From: [Phialemoniopsis] sp. UDSM-2020
Lineage: Eukaryota > Ascomycota > Sordariomycetes > Thyridiales > Thyridiaceae
Assembly: GCA_018873225.1 (NCBI GenBank)
Contig: JAEILZ010000001.1
Coordinates: 3,472,001-3,536,000, forward strand
DNA: 64,000 bases
Direction: 5' to 3'
A model generated the notes under the pieces. That model was not told the DNA's origin and ran no database searches. It saw only the letters and a program-made list of their open reading frames with translations. The position numbers were made by a program, and so were the translations under genes. This document shows, one piece after another, positions 55,113-64,000 of this stretch; within the stretch, counting starts at the first letter, position 1, and every line of letters starts with the position of its first letter.

Positions 55113-56748
55113 TTACAGACCGCTCCAGTTCTCGTGCGGGCGAGAGTTGTTAGTCGCCGAAGGGGGTTGGTATGCCTTGAAGCCGGGGTAAGCAGAGGCC
55201 CCGCCGGCACCCCCGGTGTGCTGCTGTTGCTGTGGCTGCGGGCTGGCGTGCCGCGGCTGGTCAAAGCTGTTGTTGTTGTTGTCAGACGTCGAAGGTCGGC
55301 TGTAGCCCGAGTTGAAGTCGAAACCGCCGCTGTTCTGCAGACCCGTGGGCGAAGCAGGGGCTGGTGAAAATTGGCGCTGGGGCGGCGGTCGCGCCAGCGG
55401 CCGTGTGGAGTCTGAGGAGTACTGCCTCTGCGGTTGAGGAGGCCCGTAGGGGCCGGGCGGAGCAGGGCTCCGGTTGTAGTCACCCCGGTAGCCTTGATGG
55501 GCCTGCGGTGCGGGTGACCGCCTGGGGGACTGGTCGGCATATGCGCCACCCATAACGTCAGGAATACGTGGTTCGCGCTGGACAGAATCGGAGCCAAAGC
55601 CGGGCATAGCCCCAGGAGTGCCACTGCCGTTGCGTCTGTAATTGTCGTAGCTCCCTTGCCGTCCTGGTCCCGGGGACGCACGAGGCCCCGGGTAGCCTTG
55701 ACCCATCGGGGGCGGAGTTCCATACCGTCCATTGCCCCCGTATTCCCTGGGCGAACGTCGGCCAGGGCCCATAGCCCCTCCTGCCATGCCAGCTGCCGCC
55801 ATGCCATAACCCTGGTTCATACCACCGGGCTGGCCTTGGTCCATGCTGAGATTCGAAGTCGACTGCCCATAGCCGTCGCTTGCGCCATAGCCATCACCAT
55901 GTCTGGCGTATGGATCGGCGGCGGCAGCTGCCCCGCCTGCCAGATAGGCATTTGAGCCCTGACGACTTCCAGGGTGTGCATAAGGATCCTGCGGGAGTGG
56001 GCTGACGGGGCTGACAGGCCCGGGAGTGGCGCTGGTGCCAGTCATCAACGGTACGTTCTGGCCGGGCTGCTGGGTGTTGGTTGCCGGCTTGCTCAGTTGT
56101 TCCAACTCTACTGCCTCTTGTTCGAGTTCGATCTTTTTGTTGCCAGAACCTTCCCAGCTGGGCATTGCCGGAAGCGAATCTTCCCCTCCCTTCTTGCTCA
56201 TGTCGAATTCAGCATACTGCGGGGCCTCGTGGTGGTTACTCTTGACTGCCATGGCTCCAGCCATGGGCGCAGTCATAGGCGCCTCCGTCCTGTAACCTTG
56301 ATGAGGCGGGATGTATGGCTCGTCCAGGTATTTGTGTTTCTTGTGGGGCGCATCGCAGCATCCGCAGCAGTTTCCGCAGCACTTGAGGCAATAGAAACAC
56401 TCGCAGCAGCACGACACGCCGCAGCAGAGGCATCGAGCACAACACCAGACAATAGAGAAGATGAATAGCCCACCAATGACTATTATCGCGATCACTGGCC
56501 ATCTAGTCCATATAGTCAGCGTACAAGTTTTATGACTGCCCGTGCGATTCAACATACTTGCAAAAATCTGCCTGCATGCAGTTGTCCCAGCTCGAGAAGG
56601 CGGTCTTGACATCGACAATCTTGCCCTTGGTGTCGGTAATAATATCCCGTTTCTGTACCTCCTGTACCACAGGTCGCATTGCCGCAGCAAGCAAGTCCAA
56701 TGCACTTCCGGATAAGCTCCGTCGCATAGCGACGTCTATTGAAGGCAT
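55113..56748 (-). CDS. Fibroin-3-like single-TM protein with dense cysteine cluster
   Basis: Two exons (56748-56558 and 56502-55113; 55-nt intron) give 526 residues. The N-terminus (MPSIDVAMRRSLSGSALDLL) and a helix ending DNCMQADFCK face one side; one membrane helix (VIAIIVIGGLFIFSIV, near residues 66-82) follows. Right after it comes a 30-residue stretch with 16 cysteines (for example CCARCLCCGVSCCCECF), a likely palmitoylation platform. The tail is disordered, Gly/Pro/Tyr/Gln-rich with many SPR/PGP patches, and ends RPHENWSGL. The name fibroin-3-related is used for such proteins in fungal annotations because of composition, not kinship to silk. I infer a membrane-tethered scaffold; the function is unknown. 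Confidence 0.8.
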
Positions 56749-59250
56749 CTTGGTGGATGTGAACGACGTATTCCAGTCGTAGAAAGGTGGTGAACGTGGT
56801 CCTTTCTGAACCGACAGCAAGAGTAGGCGACTGGCTTAGACGGCGCACGCCAGGAAACCAGGTAAGACTTGTTTGGAAGCGATCACTACAGACGCATCCC
56901 AGGGCCTTGTAATGTCGATTACGTCTGATCGCCTTGAGAGATTGTCGTCGCAGAATCAGGCTAAACCACGAATTCTGGTCTTCGAAAAGAACAAGGGATG
57001 GGTGCGCGGCTTGGCGTGACCAAGCTGTCGTTGGAGGGAAAGTCGCTCCTGCTCCTGTACAAGAGCGAACGAAATGATGTCGTAGAAAGAAACTAATGCG
57101 CACGCAGAAAAAGAGAACGCGCTCGAATGAGGAGAAAGGGAAAAAGGCAACGTCGTAATGAAGCTGGTGCGAGCGAGGAAATCAAGGATCGTAAGCCAAA
57201 TAAGGCTGGAACAGGAGGGATCCCAGGCCTATATTGCGGAGGGTCGAGAGGCTATTCTTTCTCAGGGACGCCCCAGGAGCTGCAGCTAATAAATCGGATG
57301 GTCCCTACTGCAGGATGGTCGGGAAATGGGTGCGTCGCCTAGCGCTCTGGTTCGTCTCGAAATGTTGGAGGGGTTGAAACTTGGACTGGGCTGTGCAGCC
57401 GCCACAGTGCTCAGCACCAGTAAGAGAATGCCCAAAATAAGTTTCTTGTTGCCTTGGCTGGAGTCAGCAGGCTTTGGCAGCTCGTTCCTCTGTACGAGAT
57501 CTACACTGATGCCCGCAATCCGAATCCGGTTCCAATATGCTGAACGTGACCTCGTCTTCTTTTGAATACGGCCAGGTGGTGCTCCTCCCAGCTCGTGTAA
57601 GTCGTCGGATTCTGGCAGCAAACAAGATGGCGGGAGTGGACTAATGAATGAATGAATGACAATTGCGTCTTTTCGCCTTGATCAAACCTCTTACGTCGTG
57701 AAGAAGAATAGAAAGAGTAGGATGCTGGGAGGGGGAAAGGAATGACTGGCACACGTAAGAAGACGTGTGGTTTGGGGGCTGGCAGCCTTGAAGAGCAAGA
57801 AGAGGAAGGAGCGAGAAGCCCCAAGTTTAAAAGAATAGCAAGATCTCATCTGCAAGGAGGGCAGCCTTGGCTGCATTGTGCCTGACTACTTCTCCTAACC
57901 TGCTCCATATTGTATGTACCACTGACGATCCTGGATATTGGGGGGAATCCTGCATGCAGCATGCTTGCCGACGGCTGGGGGAGCGCAAGCGAGAGTGACT
58001 CGGGACTGGTCCGACAGTCAGCACCTACGGAGTACAGCGCCACCGCCAGACCCCACGAAAGACGCCATTGTTCAACCGAGGGTGCACCACCAAATCCCGC
58101 ACAGAGTTGCCATCCAGAATAGACAAAGTCGGATCGTCCCTGAATTGCGATCGCACATCTGAATTTCCCCTTTGCGTCAACGGTCGGAGTGGTGGACAAA
58201 GGTGTCAAATGAGATCCGCAGACCGACAGTCTGGGCGCAGGGTTCGTGCAGATGGAAGTGTGGTTTAGGGGCCAGTTTCAGGATGATCTGTGCCTTATCA
58301 GAACTTATCAAGACCCTGTAGCCGCTGTAAGCGGTCAAGTTCAACGTCCGGGCTGACAACTAGCACCCGATCTTCAGGGGCAGTCCCCTGCCAAACAACT
58401 CCACTGTAAAAAAGTCTTCCTCGCTCATACTCCAATGTGCCCTGGGGATATCGACGTCATTCCAGTATTAATGAAACATCCTGGCATACTGGATATTGCC
58501 CTGTATGCGTCCAAGAAATTGTAAAGACATAAAGTCAAAGCGAGTCTTCGACCAAGTTGAGAAGACAGCATGCTAAACTCGAAGATGGGGTCAAACGTCT
58601 GAAGGGGCCATTGGCGTGGGATCTGGTCTAAGAGGAGCAGTCTACGCAGACTTTGATTTAGGTACTTTGCTATGATGTTAGTGGCATTAGGCCGCCTTTC
58701 CTCACCAATGCCAAGTCTTGCGTCGTTTCTCACGTGATCACTACCTGGGATGTCTTCCTCCGTAGATTGTTCGCTCCATGAGGTGCTTCCACCACGTGCC
58801 AACACAGCCACGATCTTGACAACATTGCTATGTGCATACTTGTTGCCACACTTGCCGTGAGAACCGGCAAACCCACGATCTACCTGCTCTTGACTGTTCC
58901 GTCAGACGCCCTCATCTCCACTACACCTTGATACATAGCCTTGAAAGGTTGGAGCATCATCATTATGTACCATGATACCGTCTTGGACCAGGTCTAGCAT
59001 TTCTGGTTAATGAAAGTATTGTTTTCAGAATTCAAAGCTGTGTTTCTGATATCTGTCGGTGCGGTAGAAAATCACATAATAGGTACAAGCCGACCCTTCC
59101 CTCAACGCCAAAGCTGTTGTTGGTATAACCCAGTTATCGTCTCAAATCAAGGAAAGTCGTCATTAAAACCCTCCTCCGTGTTATCTCGGCCGCCTCTGCA
59201 TCTCAATCATGCAACACGTCTCCTTCTCCCTGTGGATCAGACCCTCGTCT
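56749..59250. other. Intergenic, fibroin-3-like promoter side and RCR 3' side
   Basis: About 2.5 kb. The minus frame at 57286-57621 contains a hydrophobic stretch but no conserved context and is not accepted. (AATG)4 lies at 57643-57658. No other gene is seen. Confidence 0.45.
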
Positions 59251-59885
59251 CTACTTCCTGATCTCGGGCGACGTTCCGGGAGGGGGTCCAGGAGGAGGGG
59301 AATAGACGTCTTCACCACCGCGAGGGTAGTAAGTGTTGCCAGGCTGCTGCAGAGGGATATTGTTCTGCTGGCCATAGTAACCCTGGTTCTGATCGTAACC
59401 GCCCTGGTTGTACTGCTGATTGTTGTAGCCTTGGTTGTAGTATCCGCCGTTCGCATCGTACTGTCCGGGGTTCTGGCTGTACTGAGGGGGCGGATAGGCG
59501 GGCTTGCCACCCATCCAGCCGGTACCGTACATGGGCGAAAGACCCTTTCTCCTACGGCGACGTGCGCTCAGGCATCTGTGTAGATGATTATTAGCTGAAA
59601 GTTCAGACCCATGCCCTTTGTTGCGTTAAGATCACTTACGCAAGCGACAGCATGACGACGATAAAGACGACGATGACAACACCGGCAAAGACCCAGCGAC
59701 CCCAGCTGTACCATCGGGAATTCGGGTAGCAGTAACCGCTGCTGTAGTAGTAGTTCGAAGGGCAACTACCGAAGCTATTGGCATGTCAGCATTATGAACG
59801 TATGCAGGCTTCGCAGATGTGGCGAGGACTGGGAATGCGCTTACTATCGCGCAACCAGCGTTGCGATTTGTGATGTAGGTGCCAT
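59251..59885 (-). CDS. RCR-type membrane protein with PPxY motif
   Basis: Three exons (59885-59845, 59774-59640, 59575-59251) give 166 residues. The short N-terminal part carries SFGSCPSNYYYSSGYCYPNS with two cysteines, then one transmembrane helix (WVFAGVVIVVFIVVMLSLA), the basic CLSARRRRRKG and GTGWMGGKPAYPPPQYSQ, and a Tyr/Gln/Asn/Gly-rich tail ending SPEIRK. The RRRRRKG-GTGW block and single helix match the RCR family (Congo-red resistance; yeast Rcr1/Rcr2), which act in ER/endosomes on chitin deposition and membrane-protein trafficking. The PPQY motif is a PPxY site for a Rsp5-type Nedd4 ligase, as known for yeast Rcr proteins. Introns are 64-70 nt. Confidence 0.85.
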
Positions 59886-62631
59886 CTTTTAGAATGATAT
59901 AATGATATCGATTGTTTTGATGAATAGGATAGTGTGAAGGAAGAACAAAAAGTCCACGACTATCGACCCAAATGCCTTCTCGACGTGGTTTGTGGGGAGA
60001 AGGTAAGTTTGGTCACAGCGCTGGGCAGCACGGAAGTGGTTTCAGGTTAGCCCCGGGGTGGTGACGTCGTCAAGGCGACCCAAGAAATGCGCGGGTTGGT
60101 GTGTGGTGGTGGTGGCTCTAAAAAGGCGTAGAGGTTCGAAATCGCAATGCGACCGACCACTTTGGTTTGCAGGATAGAGAATGCCGAAAAATGCGCTTGA
60201 AGCAGCAAGGAGGGGACGGCGCTTTAATAAATGGAATCTAAAGAACCTTTCGACGCTGTGGGGTTTGTCTTTCAGCAGGATTTGATGGCTTCGAGATGGC
60301 AATACAAATAAGAAGACGAGGCCAAGCCGGACTAGGCATGTCCAGGACAACCGGTGGCTGAGTTGTTTGGCTGGATTCGCTCTAGTCGGCACCGCTACGG
60401 GGCATTGTCAGCCTTGGCATTGGGATCCACCTCCGTCCTGACTCTCAACCTCACCACGCAACCACGCAATAAGCTCCTCTCCCCCAGGGCAGGCAATCAT
60501 GTGCTAAAGTGGCACCACATGGAAGTGAGACTTGGGCTGAATACCCACGAGTCGATGTCAAAATCTCGTCGGTTAGTGACTCGGCACTACCTAGGAATTC
60601 AAGGAGTAAGATATACTCACGATACTCTACCTTACTCATTCGCTCAGAGCCGGGGCGTCGCAATGAATTCAATGGGTGGTTGGTCCCTCTAACGGCTAAG
60701 CCTTATACAGTGGGCTGACCCATCTTCCTGGGGGAGCATCCTCTCAGCGGCTTTGCAGCTGGACGCATACGCAAAGCCGTTTTGGCTCCCTCCCATTCTG
60801 TCGCTTGCGTGTTCTTCCTTTGTTGTCAGCACTCAATTCGCATCGGGATCACTGCAGCATGCCTTGCAGAAGGGGGACACCTGGCTCTTCTGATGCTTTT
60901 CGGCACTTCAATACGCCAAGGTGCTCATGGCCGATGGTCGGTCATCGAAGCTTGATCTCAAACCCTGGAACGAACGTAGAAGATTGCATCCTCATCGGCC
61001 TGGGGCGCAAGCCGAATCCTCCCCACTGTTAGCTCAACGCGGCGCTGCCTGCTTCGCCTACTTTACCTGACTTTACATGACCTTACTCACTCGGGCAATA
61101 ACATGTCTTCGGCGGCCCCGGTCGACCTTGGTCGTTTTGCTAAACGCCAGCGATACGACAGGTGTCGTATTATTATGGCAACGATCTAGCGACCCTGATA
61201 TGCTTATAACTCAAACGTTCGAGAAAGCGATGTTAGGGTAGCGGCTTCTCTAACGCCCACTTACAACTCCCGTTCAAGAGACGGATCATGACAGTATTCC
61301 AAGATATCCCAATGGCCTCCTTCTTTCTGTCGATTGACTGAATGCCTTACCATACATTTGCCTTAAAGCGTGCTCGAAAGCCTGCAGGCAGTTTGCTCAA
61401 GGAGAGGACAACTAAAGAGGTGGGCCATAGAACTGACATCCATCCTTTTCTCTCAACAACGTTATCAAGCCAACAATAGTCGCAAATTCACCTCGTAAGC
61501 ATCAATTTGCCGCATTGTGATTTTGATATACCGTCGCCTCCGCAGGCACGGTTCGAGGATGTTCGACCAGAGGCTATCTGTCCCTCGCCCGGCCGAGATA
61601 CATGTACGAACACGTCAGTCAGAGACATGCCTGCAGACATGGGCGTCACAACGGCTCCTCTTCACCCAATGGGTTGCCCGCGTCTGTCTCGTTCTGTTGA
61701 AATCCAGCTTCCTCTTTGCCATCTCCATTACTCTGCTGCCATGGTTGTCTTTTTTGTTGCACCGGGGGTTTCTCTGACACACCCTTCAAAACCGGCAAGC
61801 CGGCCGTCGTGGCCAATCAAGCTCACCATGGCATATGCAAGATTCGCGCTGTCTTTGCTGGCCTGCAGCGTCTCGATGAATTGCCAACGCATCAAAGTGG
61901 TCCGTGTGCAGCTTCCCCGGCACCTTATGTATTGCACTGATCCTGCACTCTTGTATTCCCTCTTTCCAGTCTCTGCTCTGTCAAAAACTTCTGCGTGGAC
62001 TCTTTGCGTATATATCTGAGAGCACTCTTTGCATGCTACACGAATGAATACTCCAGGAACTTCTACCCGGTGTGCGTATCTTGCCCAGCGTGTTCAAGGT
62101 CGGAGGTCTCAGGCCAGGCGCAAGCGACGACACGCAACAGAGTAAACCGCGGCGGGGCGGTCAGCTCATACACAATTCCATGGTCTTGAGTGTCGCACAC
62201 CTGAAATGTGCAGCAAAATTCATTTGCTATTACCGGCATGCAACCATTTTTTTTAAGTAAGAAACCCCAGCATGAGGAGGTATTCATGAATTACTGCAGT
62301 TGAATAGCGGTCAAAGCTCATAACAGATGTGAGCACCTGGCCCGAAAGGCTCGTGAGAGAACTTATTTATCATACAGGTCGTCGCCGGCCGGTTCCTTGA
62401 CTCGTCTTTTCCTCTGAACAAGAAAGATACCACCGCCAACCCCGGCTACTCAGTCGATTGATCTTATGGTCGTCATTGTTGTTATCGTCATCGTCGTTGT
62501 TCGTCGTTAACAGGATTTCCCCCCGTACGTGATTGCGCTAAAACAAGAAGGACCCGTCGCTTGGGCTGTGGCACCAAGATTGACGCGGGCCGCTGATCGC
62601 TGTCTGCCCCCCAGATTCCCGAAGATCACCC
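59886..62631. other. Intergenic, RCR promoter side and ARL8 3' side
   Basis: About 2.7 kb. The plus frame 61507-62019 opens with a TTG codon, has no domain and mixed composition; it is not accepted. No other gene is supported. Confidence 0.45.
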
Positions 62632-63520
62632 TCATTTGTTATGCGCCCACTTCATGAGCCACTGAATCACAGCTTCAAGATTCGTCTCCTCTTTGGCACT
62701 GATGCCATAACAGCAGACTTCGCGATGCCCGATGTTTTTAAGATCCATTGCATCGATGAGCTCGTCCATTGTGACCTTGTCTGGCAGGTCCGACTTGTTG
62801 CCTAATACGAGCAGAGGTATGCCTTCAAGGGACTGTCGCTCCATCAGCGAATGCAGCTCGTCTCGAGCTGTCGCGAGCAGATCAATATCCGCAATGTCGA
62901 CGACGAAGACTATGGCGTCAACACCCCGAGCATATCTCTCCCACATCGGTCGGAATCGGGGTTGTCCGCCCAGGTCCCAGCATTTGAGGGTTACGTGCCC
63001 TCGCTGGACCCGTTTCATGTTGAATCCGACGGTCGGGATCGTGCTAGATGAGACCTGCATTAGTTTTCCAGTCTCTCCCACTTGCTTTCAGAGTCGCGCT
63101 CAACAAATGACAGCCTCAACGGCCGGCTTCTCCCGCGGCGTGTTTGATCGACATTGAGGAGGGCTTGGAATCTGACTTACTCGACCGTGAACTCGCCGCC
63201 CTGTGCAATAATCGCACCGTCAGCAAACCCGAGCGAAACAAACATGGCGGGCCACAGCAGGAGACTTACGGACAGCACTCTGAGTAGCGACGTTTTGCCG
63301 GCGTTCTGCAGTCCAAGCATCGTAACATCAAGCTCGGTAGCCCTATCAACCGTATCAGTCTATGAATCGCGCACAATAACTGTTTGGCAGACCGCTGCCC
63401 GTGCTAGGAGATCGAGCGGGGGGCGCACTGAGGTCCTGGCCAAGGCGTGCCGGTCCCCGAGACTACCTACCAGAAGGTCCTGAGCAACCAGTCGTACACT
63501 TTTCGGAATAAGCCAGCCAT
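62632..63520 (-). CDS. arl8: ARL8-family small GTPase
   Basis: Four exons (63520-63471, 63342-63270, 63200-63181, 63043-62632) give 184 residues, the size of ARL8 (about 186). ARL8 recruits effectors to late endosome/lysosome-vacuole membranes. The amphipathic N-terminus MAGLFRKVYDWLLRTFW lacks a myristoylation Gly2, as ARL8 does. GTPase motifs: GLQNAGKTS (G1), the IPTVGFNMKRV switch I, WDLGGQPRFRPMWERYARG (G3, with the ARL8-type MWERY), and GNKSDLP (G4). It ends QWLMKWAHNK. Exon 3 is only 20 nt (GGEFTV plus two bases); the acceptor before exon 4 is CTAG at 63044-63045, giving VDTIPTVGF. Introns 1 and 3 are long (128 and 137 nt). Confidence 0.93.
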
Positions 63521-64000
63521 GATGTCGGCAAACGTTTGCAGGTCGGGTACAGTGTGCAGTACAGACTCGAGAGAGTCCTCCCGTAGTCGAGCGTGGCGCG
63601 CGTAGTAAACTGCGCTTCCTTCGCAAGGGGACGAGAAGACGGTGAAGGATAAAAGGTGTGGGGTATCAGTCGGGCATTTAAATGTTGGCGCTCAGACAAG
63701 ACAAGGTCGCGGGAAGACGACAAAGGTAGGGGGATCACGAATGCGAAGTATCGTCTTTTGACAACGAAACATGAGTTTCGCTAGGAGAGGAGGACTATTG
63801 CCTGGGCTTGCGCGATCACTGAGCGTAGCGCCGATGTTGGACTCAAGATTAGGCGCAAAAGGTAGGTGACGACGGTACGGGAGGGACAAGGTCGAGCCCC
63901 ACCTCCGAATAGTCTGGGTACAGGTGACTCGGTGCTCTTTTGCTCGGCAAGGTGTACCAGTCTCTTTCCTCTTTCCTGGGACAGAGCAGCGGCTAGACAC
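63521..64000. other. ARL8 upstream region to the window edge
   Basis: No gene is supported. The minus frame reaching the edge (from 63692) has no recognisable content. Confidence 0.45.

Noticed and set aside
57286..57621. Minus-strand 111-residue frame with a hydrophobic segment
   Set aside because: No conserved context and it lies upstream of a gene whose start MPSIDVAM is already typical.
61507..62019. Plus-strand 170-residue frame in the RCR/ARL8 gap
   Set aside because: Opens with TTG, no recognisable domain, and in-frame ATG codons lie deep inside.

Overview
The window reads as nuclear DNA of a filamentous ascomycete (Pezizomycotina, most likely Sordariomycetes). Genes lie on both strands without operons. 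Most coding sequences are cut by short GT-AG introns of about 46-164 nt with GTAAGT-type donors. The gene content is typical of the group: an arg-13 type ornithine carrier, prp28, a split ATPase-inhibitor gene, a fibroin-3-like protein and an RCR protein. Three CCCTAA units, the fungal telomere unit, occur internally. I recognise 23 protein genes with reasonable support, one weak repeat-built ORF, and three tRNA-like loci. All exon joins were made by eye and checked for reading frame; no transcript data were available.

Layout. 0.3-5.2 kb: a peroxisomal 4-coumarate-CoA-ligase-like enzyme (minus), an intron-bearing tRNA-like gene, and a small secreted protein. 6-8.2 kb: a 720-residue disordered protein. 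8.7-15 kb: ARS2/Serrate (minus), a TspO/MBR protein (plus), and a mitochondrial ornithine carrier (minus). 15-19.4 kb: a gene-poor island with a 93-bp tandem repeat open in several frames, imperfect direct repeats, a degenerate tRNA-like copy carrying three telomeric units, and a second tRNA-like gene with a large intron. 19.4-25.7 kb: PRP28 (minus), mitoribosomal mL59 (plus), DPH4 (plus), 14-3-3 (minus). 28.4-36.6 kb: ATPase inhibitor IF1, nucleoporin NSP1 (minus), a Laa2-like clathrin-adaptor accessory protein, eIF2-gamma (minus). 36.6-40 kb: a 3.5-kb gap. 40-48 kb: a four-TM membrane protein, an N-terminally extended UMP kinase, and the divergent pair CCT4/RPT1. 48.6-54 kb: a cysteine-rich zinc-binding protein, SF3B6/p14, and a STIMATE-like vacuolar membrane protein. 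55-63.5 kb: a fibroin-3-like cysteine-rich membrane protein, an RCR protein and ARL8, all on the minus strand.

Taken together this is mainly a housekeeping neighbourhood: splicing (PRP28, SF3B6), RNA 5'-end biology (ARS2), translation (eIF2-gamma, mL59, DPH4), proteostasis (CCT4, RPT1), mitochondria (IF1, ornithine carrier, mL59, perhaps the UMP kinase) and endomembranes (Laa2-like, ARL8, RCR, STIMATE). Several genes are divergent pairs over 0.5-1.3 kb: ars2/tspO, prp28/mL59, nsp1/laa2-like, cct4/rpt1 and Zn-protein/sf3b6. I found no secondary-metabolite cluster, intact transposon, CRISPR array or obvious new multi-gene system. The least explained part is 16.6-19.3 kb, where telomere-like repeats, tRNA-derived sequence and a tandem-repeat ORF lie together.
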